A stretch of DNA of 32,326 bases from DASQDT01 sp036380435. Lineage in GTDB: Bacteria; Acidobacteriota; Blastocatellia; Pyrinomonadales; Pyrinomonadaceae. Shown here piece after piece: positions 8,601 through 15,960 of the stretch. The stretch lies in NCBI GenBank assembly GCA_036380435.1, contig DASVES010000323.1:1-32326 (forward strand), in the 5' to 3' direction. The notes under the pieces are model-generated. The model was given only the letters and a program-made list of their open reading frames with translations. It made no database searches and was not told the DNA's origin. The stretch's first letter is position 1, and every line of letters starts with the position of its first letter. The position numbers were made by a program, and so were the translations under genes.

Positions 8601-8912
8601 AGCCACACCTTCCGGTTCGGGAAGAGCGAGAACAAGCAGTTCAAGCTCGACCTCAACATCCTGAATCTCTTCAACGAGGCCAACGTGCTCAACCGCTTCA
8701 CGGTCATCAGCCCGACCAACTTCAGCGGCACCACGCTCAGCACCGGCGACGAGATCGAGACCATCAACCGCATCTTCAACGGCGGCATCCGCGACCTCGT
8801 CACCTCGGCCATCGCCGCGGCTCCGAACACCCGCGGCGAGGCGCGCTACAACCAGGATAACGCGTTCCAGCTTGGCCGCGACATCCGCTTCGGCTTCCGC
8901 TTTATCTTCTAA
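5652..8912 (+). CDS. TonB-dependent receptor with carboxypeptidase-regulatory N-domain (Oar-like)
   Basis: Outer-membrane receptor of about 1086 aa. It begins with a signal peptide (MTRAVRLFTVMLVVLFSMAG, then SAYA before QE), followed by a CarboxypepD_reg-like beta-sandwich (about 25-115, with PPGIYTV), a TonB plug (about 125-245: IDGQEV, EAEFGGATGGVINVVTKSG) and a long beta-barrel ending in an aromatic residue (FGFRFIF). Oar-like receptors import ligands across the outer membrane using TonB energy; the ligand cannot be deduced. An odd loop around residue 566 has two cysteines flanking a D-rich DADHDGH segment, perhaps a metal site closed by a disulfide. ATG 5652 is preferred over the longer open frame from 5508 because AAGGAG lies 9 nt before it and the signal peptide starts there. 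It is monocistronic, with a candidate sigma-54 promoter upstream and a strong terminator downstream. Confidence 0.9.
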   Translation: MTRAVRLFTVMLVVLFSMAGSAYAQETTGNIEVTVTDPTSARVPGATVALTGGSLNRTVTADEQGVARIQQVPPGIYTVAISGGNFSGVTFDNVEVVLGKTTPVNAALQAGGITESVVVSASDVAPIDPTDNKIQTNLTAQVLDQLPKGVGFATALRVAPAVRPEPLGGGFQIDGASGAENTFIIDGQEVTNFRTGALNANNNIPFQFVQEVQVKSSGFEAEFGGATGGVINVVTKSGSNDWRGEFGIQFRPGSLQSGFQPTGGDPVTLPARSFLRRFNNAAGAQVVEYLTPRKDGGTDLFPTANLSGPIINNRLWFFGSFTPQFQHRERTLDYITSNPTTRQVVGTERYNRRQRNDYGFFRLDASVSDKLRLTGTYLWNPIAVRGALDNITTSVVADASGIPSADFGGQTGVLRGASFLDQQGGRQNSNNITGQATWTPTSNLVINFRGGRSFLNEKLNSYGIPRSTRFICAAGTDTALALANGGCTPGQQNFASNFQIDYDVSVRKTFDADASYLVSDFGGRHQFKFGYQYNGLSNATRQGYRNEGIVQLFYGFELGDVGASLDCTDADHDGHCDAVGAGFIQRFATEGAASSSSQSFFIQDSWQPTNRLSLNLGLRFEKEDVPTFNADFPGINFGLGDKIAPRLGVAYDLTGDGKTKLFASYGWFYDRFKYELPRGSFGGDFFRRDYFEIFPGSGSFQSFTSARILGTNSDVFGGQCPIANSTGLSVCQNDFRIPSNRGLEFLFASGAVDPNLKAARQTEFTVGFERDLGSHFVLASRYTRKKVDRAIEDIGIPTPEGSEAYIIGNPGMGLAAEVAAEAGFPSAKAQRQYDAFEVRLDKRFSNNYYFNVNYTYSRLYGNYSGLASSDEGPNFGGQQGRNSPNVNRFFDLPFLGFTANGEPDNGRLATDRPHVLKFNGSYNMPWTRFGSSRNSTDFQVFTTAQSGTPLTTVYNLYSTNVAILNGRGDLGRTEMFTQTDIGISHTFRFGKSENKQFKLDLNILNLFNEANVLNRFTVISPTNFSGTTLSTGDEIETINRIFNGGIRDLVTSAIAAAPNTRGEARYNQDNAFQLGRDIRFGFRFIF

Positions 8913-8936
8913 GCCGAACCTTCACGCGTAAACTCA

Positions 8937-8974
8937 GTAGCCCATCCCGCCGCCGGGATGGGCTACATTTTTTT
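8937..8974 (+). terminator. Rho-independent terminator of first TonB receptor
   Basis: 13-bp perfect stem (GTAGCCCATCCCG, 8937-8949, with 8954-8966), 4-nt loop, then seven T. It starts 24 bp after the receptor stop codon. Confidence 0.92.
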
Positions 8975-9269
8975 CTGGCGCAATCCCGGTCAAAGGACCA
9001 GACGGTGAAGTTGTTCGAGTGCAGGTCCACACCGGGCTTTGATTACACAGTTCATGCCGCATTCAAACCCCCGCCCGTAAAAGAACCGCGACAAAATCCA
9101 TCCATAAAGTTACATAAAAATCCCTCATCATAAACTCATCCAGATAGTTATATTTTTTATAAAGATGCACTTTAGCAATTTGGATATCAGTGCCGCTGAC
9201 GACCGCCGTCACCTCTCTAAACGACTGAAAAATCGCGTCTCTTGCGGGAGGTGAAGGAAGTGTCGTGGC
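8975..9269. other. Intergenic region between the two TonB receptors
   Basis: About 300 bp before the candidate sigma-54 site, with a markedly AT-rich stretch at about 9060-9180. No credible coding frame. By position it should hold activator-binding sites for the second receptor, but I cannot define one. Confidence 0.5.
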
Positions 9270-9285
9270 TGGAATGGCGGTTGCC
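9270..9285 (+). promoter_or_regulatory. Candidate sigma-54 promoter for second TonB receptor
   Basis: TGGAATGGCGGTTGCC keeps GG-N10-GC, the TTGC -12 element, and A and G at their consensus places; C4, Y6 and the final W differ. Predicted start near 9296, leader about 168 nt. Confidence 0.45.
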
Positions 9286-9463
9286 TTAAAAATTCTCGGA
9301 CAATCCGTGCATGGTGCGCCTGTCATGTGAGAGACACGCGTGACCATCGACCTCGTCGGACACGTCGGCTCCGCCCACCGGCCACTTCCCGACACATATT
9401 TCCCTGCCTCCGGCGCTCAACGAAAACGCCGCGGGCGGCCATGCGAGCGAGGAGGTTAGAATC

Positions 9464-12400
9464 ATGACGAACTTGTTGCCCCGCAGGGGACGCGCCCGAA
9501 CGACGATTCTCGGGGCGCTGCTGCTCTCCCTTCTGGCCTGCGCCAATGTCTTCGCGCAGAGCGACACCACGACTGTCCGCGGCACGGTGCGCGACCCGCA
9601 GGGCGGTTCCGTCGCCGGCGCGAACGTCACCCTGCACAGCGCAGCCAGAAATTTCACACGCACCCAGACCACCAACGCGGAAGGAAGCTACGTCTTCACC
9701 GCCGTCCCCCCCGACACCTACACCGTCGAGGTCGAGGTTCAGGGCTTCAAGAAGGTGACGGTCGCCGACGTGCGCGCGCTCGTCGATACGCCGACCGACG
9801 CCGACGTGACGCTCGAAGTCGGCGCCGTCAGTGAGACGATCACCGTCACGTCCGCCAACGAGGCGCCGCTCAACACGACCGACGCCAGCCTCGGCAACGC
9901 CTTCGAGTCGCAGCGCATTCAGGAGTTGCCCTTGAACGCGCGCAACGTCAACAATCTGCTCGCGCTCCAGCCCGGCGTCACGCGTCAGGGCGAGGTCAAC
10001 GGCGGCCGGCGCGATCAGGCCAACTTCACGCTCGACGGCGTCGATGTCAACGAGCAGCAGACCGGCCTCGACGTGGTCAACGGGAGCACGGCCACCGTGC
10101 CCGGCGACGCCTTCGCCAGCGTCATCCGCGTCAACCCCGACTCCGTACAGGAGTTCCGCGTGACGACCTCGAACCCGTCGGCCAGCCAGGGCCGCTCCTC
10201 CGGCGCGCAGGTCTCTTTGGTCACCAAGTCGGGCACCAACGAGTGGCACGGCTCGGCCTACGAGTTCCACCGCAACACGGCGACGACCGCCAACGACTAC
10301 TTCAACAACGCCCTCGGCAAGAACCCCGACGGCACGGACGTGGCCCCGCGCCCGAAGCTTCTGCGCAACATCTTCGGCGGCTCCATCGGCGGCCCCATCA
10401 AAAAAGATCGCCTCTTTTTCTTCTACAGCTACGAGGGGCGGCGCGACGTAGAGGAGCAGTCGGTTTTGCGTAACGTCCCGACGGCGACGCTGCGCCAGGG
10501 CATCGTCCAGTATCGCAATACGGATGGCGAGCTCGTCCAACTCTCCCCGACCGACATCGCCGCGCTCTACCCGGCGACGGGCGGCGTCAACCCGGCCGCG
10601 CTCGCCATCCTCCAGACCGCTCCGCTGCCGAACGACTTCACCGTCGGCGACGGCCTCAACCGCGCCGGCTTCCGCTTCAACGCGCCGACCTCCAACAACC
10701 TCAACGTCCACATCGCGCGCTTCGACGCGAACCTGAGCGACCGGCACAACCTGTTCTTCCGCGCCGCCTATCAGGATGACCTCTTCGAGCAGCCCTCGAT
10801 GTTTCCCGGCACACCGCAGCCGAGCCTCTGGGTCAACCCGAAGGCTTACGCCGTCGGCCATACGTGGACGGTCACCAACTCGCTCGTCAACAATCTGCGA
10901 ATCGGACTGACGCGCGCCGCGCTGACGCAGCAGGGCGACAGCAGCGAGACGGCCGTCATCTTCCGCGACGTGTTCCAGCCGCGCACCTACCAGCGCACCG
11001 TCAGCCGCACCACGCCGACGTGGAACTTCGTTGACGACGTGTCATGGGTCAAGGGCAACCACGCCGTCCAGTTCGGCGGCAACGTCCGTCTCATCCGCAA
11101 CAACCGCGTCGATTTCCAGAACTCGTTCGACAGCGCCTTAGTCAACTATCAGTTCTACGAGACGGGCGGCTCCACCGTCCGCAACGCGCTCGCCGACCTC
11201 GACCCCGATTTCGAGTTCGACTACGGGCGGGCGGCCGTCGCCGTCCTCGGTCGCTTCTCGCAGTACAGCATCAACTCGAACTTCGACGCCTCGGGCCAGC
11301 CGCTCGCCGGCGGCAGTCCCGCCCTGCGCTCGCTCCAAACCGAGGAGTACGAACTCTACGGGCAGGACAGCTGGAAGGTGACGCCCAACCTGACGCTTAC
11401 CTACGGCCTGCGCTGGGGCGTCAACACGCCCGTCTACGAACGCAACGGCCTCCAGCTCGTCCCGACCACCATCCTCGGCGATTTCCTCGAACGCCGTCTG
11501 GCGAGCGCCGCCGCCGGCACACCCTTAAACGAATTGATCTCGTTCGACCTCGGCGGCAAGGCCAACGACCGGCCCGGCTTCTACTCGACCGACAAGAATA
11601 ACTTCGCCCCGATGTTGGCCGTCGCCTGGTCGCCCGACTTCGGCGACAACTGGTTCGGCCGCCTCATCGGCCGCGACGGACGCTCGGTGCTTCGCGGCGG
11701 CTTCCGCATGCTCTACGACCGCGTGGGCAGCCAACTCGCCGTCAGCGCCGAGGCCGAGAACTCCTTCGGCTTCAACTCCGAGACCACCAACGGCTCGACC
11801 TCGACGAACACCTCGACGCGGCTCGGCCCGCTCGTCACGGGCCTTAACCCTGACGTGCGCTCCTTCCCGCGCATCGACGCGCCGGAGTCGCTCACCTTCC
11901 CCCTCTCCTTCCCGGCCGACGAGGTTGACCGCATCATCGCCGGCATCGACCAAGCGCTCGTCTCGCCCGTCCAATACTCGTGGAACGTCTCCTACGGCCG
12001 CGAGCTGCCCGCGGGACTCTCCTTCGAGGCGAGCTACATCGGGCGCTCGGCCCGCAACCTCCTGCTCGTGCGCGACGTGATGCACCTCAACAACCTCGTC
12101 GATAGCGGCTCGGGCGCTGACTGGTACACGGCCGCCGGGCGCCTCAACGACCTCCGGCTCGCCGACACGCCCATCGAGAGCGTCGGGCCTATCCCGTACT
12201 TCGAGAACCTCTTCCCCGGCCTCGGCGACTCCTTCTTCGGAGACCCGTCGCTGTCTTCGACGCAGGCCGCCTACCTCCTGCACGCGCGCGAAGAAGTCGG
12301 CGGGCTGAACTTCACCGACTTCACGCTCCTGCAACTCATCCTCGACGACGCGGGTAGTTTCCCGAACGCGTTCTTCCACCCGCAGTACGCGGCCCTCCAG

Positions 12401-13225
12401 ACGCTCTCGAGCGTCGGCCGCTCCGACTACCACGGCGGCACGTTCTCCATCCGCCAGCGCTTCCGCGACAAGTTCCTCCTCGACTTCAACTACACGCTCT
12501 CGAAGTCGATGGACAACGCTTCGACGCTGGAGACGCTGCGCGTGCTCTCGAACGTGGTCCGCAACCCCATCGACACCGATCTCGAATACTCGGTCTCCGA
12601 CTTCGACATCCGGCACAACATCAACGCCAATTTTCTCGCCCAGCTCCCGTTCGGCCGCGGCCGGGCGTTCGGCGGCGACATGGGCCGCGTGCCGAACGCC
12701 ATCCTCGGCGGCTGGCAGTTGTCCGGCATCATGCGCTGGCACTCGGGGCTTCCGGCCGGCTCGCCCGGCGACTTCGAGTGGGCGACCAACTGGCAATCGC
12801 AGAGCAACGGCGTGCGCCTCAGAGACGTGCGTTCGGGCAACTGCCCCGACGTGGACGGCCACCCGAACCTCTTCTGCAACCCGACGGAAGCCTACCGCAG
12901 CTTCCGCAACGCGCGCGCCGGCGAAACCGGCGACCGCAACATCTCGACGCTGCGCCTTCCCTCCTACTTCGCGATGGACATGGGTCTGACGAAGAATTTC
13001 CAGATGTGGTACGCCGAAGGCCACAAGCTGCAATTCCGCTGGGAGGTCTTCAACGTCACCAACACGCAGCGTTTCGGCGTCATCAACACCCTCGGACTCA
13101 ACCCCGAGCCGTTCCGCGCCAACTCCGCGCCCGAAGACTTCGGACGCTACATCGGCTCGCAGACCCCGGTCGGCGAGACGCGGCCCGGACGCGTGATGCA
13201 GTTCGCCCTGCGTTACGAGTTCTGA
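9464..13225 (+). CDS. Large TonB-dependent receptor with carboxypeptidase-regulatory N-domain (Oar-like)
   Basis: Outer-membrane receptor of 1253 aa. It has a signal peptide with a twin-Arg-rich n-region and hydrophobic core (TTILGALLLSLLACANVFAQ), a CarboxypepD_reg domain (about 35-125: VRGTVRDPQGGSVAGANV, PPDTYTVEVEVQGF), a plug (about 140-270: LPLNARNVNNLLALQPGV, FTLDGVDVN, SLVTKSGTNEWHGSAYEF, FGGSIGGPI) and a very long barrel ending in FALRYEF. LPLNGRN-type and FGGSLGGPI-type motifs are hallmarks of the acidobacterial Oar-like receptors. Ligand unknown. GAGGAGG precedes the ATG. It is clearly diverged from its upstream paralogue and is transcribed separately: a terminator stands between them and another follows it. 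Confidence 0.92.
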   Translation: MTNLLPRRGRARTTILGALLLSLLACANVFAQSDTTTVRGTVRDPQGGSVAGANVTLHSAARNFTRTQTTNAEGSYVFTAVPPDTYTVEVEVQGFKKVTVADVRALVDTPTDADVTLEVGAVSETITVTSANEAPLNTTDASLGNAFESQRIQELPLNARNVNNLLALQPGVTRQGEVNGGRRDQANFTLDGVDVNEQQTGLDVVNGSTATVPGDAFASVIRVNPDSVQEFRVTTSNPSASQGRSSGAQVSLVTKSGTNEWHGSAYEFHRNTATTANDYFNNALGKNPDGTDVAPRPKLLRNIFGGSIGGPIKKDRLFFFYSYEGRRDVEEQSVLRNVPTATLRQGIVQYRNTDGELVQLSPTDIAALYPATGGVNPAALAILQTAPLPNDFTVGDGLNRAGFRFNAPTSNNLNVHIARFDANLSDRHNLFFRAAYQDDLFEQPSMFPGTPQPSLWVNPKAYAVGHTWTVTNSLVNNLRIGLTRAALTQQGDSSETAVIFRDVFQPRTYQRTVSRTTPTWNFVDDVSWVKGNHAVQFGGNVRLIRNNRVDFQNSFDSALVNYQFYETGGSTVRNALADLDPDFEFDYGRAAVAVLGRFSQYSINSNFDASGQPLAGGSPALRSLQTEEYELYGQDSWKVTPNLTLTYGLRWGVNTPVYERNGLQLVPTTILGDFLERRLASAAAGTPLNELISFDLGGKANDRPGFYSTDKNNFAPMLAVAWSPDFGDNWFGRLIGRDGRSVLRGGFRMLYDRVGSQLAVSAEAENSFGFNSETTNGSTSTNTSTRLGPLVTGLNPDVRSFPRIDAPESLTFPLSFPADEVDRIIAGIDQALVSPVQYSWNVSYGRELPAGLSFEASYIGRSARNLLLVRDVMHLNNLVDSGSGADWYTAAGRLNDLRLADTPIESVGPIPYFENLFPGLGDSFFGDPSLSSTQAAYLLHAREEVGGLNFTDFTLLQLILDDAGSFPNAFFHPQYAALQTLSSVGRSDYHGGTFSIRQRFRDKFLLDFNYTLSKSMDNASTLETLRVLSNVVRNPIDTDLEYSVSDFDIRHNINANFLAQLPFGRGRAFGGDMGRVPNAILGGWQLSGIMRWHSGLPAGSPGDFEWATNWQSQSNGVRLRDVRSGNCPDVDGHPNLFCNPTEAYRSFRNARAGETGDRNISTLRLPSYFAMDMGLTKNFQMWYAEGHKLQFRWEVFNVTNTQRFGVINTLGLNPEPFRANSAPEDFGRYIGSQTPVGETRPGRVMQFALRYEF

Positions 13226-13250
13226 TTCCTTGCGCGGCCGCAAGGACTGC

Positions 13251-13285
13251 AAGCGGGCCGGGATTGCTCCCGGCCCGCTTTTTTT
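13251..13285 (+). terminator. Rho-independent terminator of second TonB receptor
   Basis: 12-bp perfect stem (AAGCGGGCCGGG, 13251-13262, with 13269-13280), 6-nt loop, then a T-tract to 13285. Confidence 0.92.
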
Positions 13286-13385
13286 GGCGGCAAATTTTGG
13301 CAGTAATCGTGAAGGACAGAAACGAAGCGCGTTCGCGTTTTCCAAAATCGGGGTGAGGGAGGTAGTGGGAACCCGCTGTCGTCGG

Positions 13386-13443
13386 AAAAAAAATAAAGCC
13401 CCCGCGACTCTGGGCGAGAGTCTTATTTGGAAGCGGGGGCTTT
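13386..13443 (-). terminator. Rho-independent terminator of receiver-only regulator (minus strand)
   Basis: Outer 11-bp stem (13395-13405 with 13433-13443, AAAGCCCCCGC type), with a nested GACTCT/AGAGTC stem, is followed on the minus strand by eight T (13386-13393). It lies about 170 bp beyond the stop at 13613; the bases between show no gene. Confidence 0.85.
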
Positions 13444-13612
13444 AACGCACCGCGCGCCGGCGAAGGGATACCGTATGTGCGCGGGCGTCTGCAACGGCCC
13501 GCTAGAAGGGGTGTGCGGGCCGTAACCGTGAAGTTGTGAAAGATCAAAGAGCGGGTGAAGCGCTGCTGGGGTGAAACTTGTGTTAGAGGCCGCGGCGGCT
13601 CGCCGGGCGGAC

Positions 13613-14005
13613 TCAGGCGGCGCTCAACTGAACTTCCATCGCCGTGCGCCGCACGGCCGAGAGCAGTCGCTCGACATCGAGTGGCTTGCTCAGGAAGTCG
13701 TCCGCGCCCTGCCGGAAGCAGTCCTTTTGCGTCTCGACGCCGGACTCCGAGCTGATGACGAAGACCTTCGACGCGGGCAGGTGGCCCTTGACGTATTCGA
13801 GAAGGCGCATCCCTGTGTCGGTCGAGTTCAGCGTCGGCGGCAGATGCAGGTCGATGATCGACACGTCCGGCTCGTAGACGGTCGCACGACGGAGGGCCGA
13901 CTGGAGATCGTGCGCCGTCAGCACCTCGAACTCGTCACACAGCATCCAGAAGAGCTGCCGCGTGATGGCCACGTCGTCGTCAACAATTAAAAGCTTCGGC
14001 TTCAT
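13613..14005 (-). CDS. Single-domain response regulator (receiver only)
   Basis: 130-aa CheY-like receiver with no output domain. Acidic pocket D9-D10-D11, phosphoacceptor D52 in IDLHLPP, serine at the Thr/Ser switch (VISSES), and K107 in SKP. It aligns along its length with the receiver of the nearby sigma-54 activator (VDDD..xRQLxWxL, DVxxxDLHLPP, then a G/E-rich insert), so the two are paralogues likely to see the same kinase. It may be a phosphate sink, a phosphorelay intermediate or a protein-binding switch. ATG 14003-14005 is chosen over an upstream in-frame ATG because CGGAGAG lies directly before it and receivers start this way. A near-perfect sigma-54 promoter lies about 150 nt upstream. 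Confidence 0.9.
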   Translation of the reverse strand: MKPKLLIVDDDVAITRQLFWMLCDEFEVLTAHDLQSALRRATVYEPDVSIIDLHLPPTLNSTDTGMRLLEYVKGHLPASKVFVISSESGVETQKDCFRQGADDFLSKPLDVERLLSAVRRTAMEVQLSAA

Positions 14006-14166
14006 CGACTCTCCGCCTACATACTTATGCGACTTCCGGCAAGACATTTCATGAGGCTGCATGTGCGTGGCTGAAAATGTAGCTTTTAGTTTCAATCCGA
14101 TTCACTACCCTCGCGCACATTGCGCGCCCTTTGGGATCGCGGGCGCCGGCCGCGCACGCTTTATTC

Positions 14167-14181
14167 GCAACACGCGTGCCA
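14167..14181 (-). promoter_or_regulatory. Sigma-54 (-24/-12) promoter for receiver-only regulator
   Basis: On the minus strand TGGCACGCGTGTTGC matches the consensus TGGCACG-N4-TTGC exactly, with GG-N10-GC. Predicted start near 14155. The 5' leader to ATG 14005 is about 150 nt. Confidence 0.75.
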
Positions 14182-14324
14182 ACGGGCAAGCGGGCGCAAA
14201 GGCGTGATTTTGCCACTAAATTTGCGTCGCCTGGGCGGACGGAAGGCCGAAGTGTCTACGGGAGTGAACGGCCCGGCCATCCGCATGTGGACATTTGTTG
14301 ACTGTCGAGGGGCGGGGGAAAGCA

Positions 14325-14483
14325 GGGATGAGGGCGGAGGGCGGAGGGATGAGGGATGAAGGCGCGTCGGCAGGAGGCAGCGGGCAGGAGGCAGTCAAGG
14401 CGCTCGACCGGCATGGACTGCTCACTGCTCACTGCTCACTGCTTACTATCTTCTTTCATCCCTCCGCCCTCCGCCCTCATCCC
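14325..14483. repeat. Mosaic of four heptamer arrays with 27-bp inverted ends
   Basis: Ends 14325-14351 and 14457-14483 are a perfect 27-bp inverted repeat. From left: five GGGATGA/GGGCGGA units (14325-14359), four GGCAGGA-type units (14369-14396), four ACTGCTC-type units (14417-14444), then the inverted CATCCCT/CCGCCCT units. Every array has a 7-bp period. It ends 3 bp from the stop codon of the sigma-54 activator. Confidence 0.9.
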
Positions 14484-14486
14484 TCG

Positions 14487-15899
14487 TCAGCCGCCTTCGA
14501 TGCCCAGCTCGCTGACGAGGCGGTGGAGGTAAGAGCGGCTGATCTGGAGGCGCTTGGCGGCGGCGGCCTTGTTGCCGCCCTCACTCTCGATGGCGTCGCG
14601 GACGAGGCGGCGCTTGAGCGCGTGCATGGCCCCTTCGAGCGTGGTCTCGTCGCCGGCGGCGCCCGCGCCTGTCTCCCCGGCGGCGTGCGCGGCCGACTGT
14701 CGGAGCATCTTGTCGGGCAGGTGCTCCGCGCACAGGCGCGTCCCCGTGGTGAGGACGACGAGGCGCTCGACGACGTTTTCGAGTTCGCGGATGTTGCCCG
14801 GCCAGTCGTACTCCTGTAGGGCTTCGAGGAGGGCGGGGTCTAGTTCGGCGCCGGCGCGGTTGTGCTTCTCGGCGGCCTTCGCGGCGAAGTGTGCGGCTAA
14901 GAGCGGCACGTCCTCGCGCCGCTCGCGCAAAGGGGGCAGGTGCAGCGGCACGACGTTGAGGCGGTAGAAGAGGTCGCGGCGGAAGCGCCCGGCCTCGACC
15001 TCTTCTTCGAGGTCGAGGTTGCTGGCGGCGACGAGTCGGATGTCTACTTCGATTGTCTTCGTGCCGCCGAGGCGCTCGAAGGCGCGCTCCTGAAGAACGC
15101 GCAGGAGCTTGACCTGCATCGAGGGGTTGAGCTCGCCGATCTCGTCTAAAAAGAGCGTGCCCGTGTCGGCCAGCTCGAAGCGGCCCTTGCGCGCGGCATG
15201 CGCGCCGGTGAACGCCCCGCGCTCGTGGCCGAACAGCTCCGACTCGATGAGCGCCTCGGGCAGCGCCGCGCAGCTCACGGCGATGAACGGCCCCACCCCG
15301 CGCGCGCTCTCCTCGTGGATGGCCCGCGCGATAATTTCCTTGCCCGTGCCGTTTTCGCCCGTGATGAGCACGGTGGCGTTCGTGTCGGCGACGGCGCGCG
15401 CCTGCTTGAGAATTTTTTCGAGCGCGGGCGCGCGCCCGACGAAGCGCCCGAAGCCGCGAAACATGTCCAGCTCCGAGCGCAGCCGCAGCACTTCCTCTTC
15501 GAGACGACGGACGCGCGACGCCTGCGCGACGATGTGTTTCAGCTCCGTCTCGTCGAAGGGCTTTTCAAAGAAGCCGTAGGCGCCGCGACGCACGGCCTCG
15601 AGCGCGGCCTGCTTCTTGTCGCTGCCCGTGATGACGACGACGGGAACACCGGGACGCATCGCCCGCGCCGCCTCGACCACGGCCAGCCCCTCCGTGATCC
15701 CCGAGAGGTCGGGCGGCAGGTGCAGATCGCAGAGCACCACGTCCACGCCCCCGCGCCCGAGGTGCTCGACGGCTTCGAGGCGCGTCTCGGCTTCGAGGAC
15801 GCGGTGCGTGTCGGCGAGCGCCCAGTTGAGCTGGCGGCGCAGCACGCGGTCGTCGTCCACGACGAGCACCGTCGCCTTTTCATCGGCTGGCTCTGTCAT
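14487..15899 (-). CDS. Sigma-54-dependent response regulator, PrsR-like
   Basis: NtrC-class activator of 470 aa. Receiver 10-125 (D15-D17, phosphoacceptor D58 in CDLHLPPD, K113), AAA+ domain about 150-390 (Walker A GENGTGKE 181-188, sigma-54 contact loop GAFTGA 228-233, Walker B LFLDEIGE 249-256, arginine finger region FYRLNVVPLHLPPLRER), Fis-type HTH about 425-467 (NKAAAAKRLQISRSYLHR). When phosphorylated it would hydrolyse ATP to open RpoN promoters. The DLHLPPD..G.TEG receiver signature and the pairing with a VHDLKN-type kinase resemble PrsR of the PEP-CTERM/exosortase system, but no PEP-CTERM protein or exosortase is in the window. ATG 15897-15899 starts 62 bp after the kinase stop; its Shine-Dalgarno is weak, and an in-frame upstream start at 15992 would overlap the kinase gene. 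It is co-transcribed with the kinase. Confidence 0.92.
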   Translation of the reverse strand: MTEPADEKATVLVVDDDRVLRRQLNWALADTHRVLEAETRLEAVEHLGRGGVDVVLCDLHLPPDLSGITEGLAVVEAARAMRPGVPVVVITGSDKKQAALEAVRRGAYGFFEKPFDETELKHIVAQASRVRRLEEEVLRLRSELDMFRGFGRFVGRAPALEKILKQARAVADTNATVLITGENGTGKEIIARAIHEESARGVGPFIAVSCAALPEALIESELFGHERGAFTGAHAARKGRFELADTGTLFLDEIGELNPSMQVKLLRVLQERAFERLGGTKTIEVDIRLVAASNLDLEEEVEAGRFRRDLFYRLNVVPLHLPPLRERREDVPLLAAHFAAKAAEKHNRAGAELDPALLEALQEYDWPGNIRELENVVERLVVLTTGTRLCAEHLPDKMLRQSAAHAAGETGAGAAGDETTLEGAMHALKRRLVRDAIESEGGNKAAAAKRLQISRSYLHRLVSELGIEGG

Positions 15900-15960
15900 C
15901 GGTCGGCTCGGTTCGGTCTGGGTTTGTTTCTCGGAAAGCCTGTCAGGCCCTGAGGGGGTG

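Larger units (their letters stand above)
14006..14486. other. Intergenic region with sigma-54 promoter and heptamer mosaic
   Basis: No gene is seen. The half next to the receiver-only regulator holds the sigma-54 promoter (14167-14181). The half next to the activator gene's 3' end is a 159-bp mosaic of heptamer arrays (14325-14483). Between them are TTTGCG/TTTGCC-containing bases that could be activator sites. Confidence 0.6.

Noticed and set aside
9063..9395. 110-aa minus-strand frame between the receptors
   Set aside because: No ribosome site, composition not protein-like in the first half, and it covers the candidate promoter of the second receptor.
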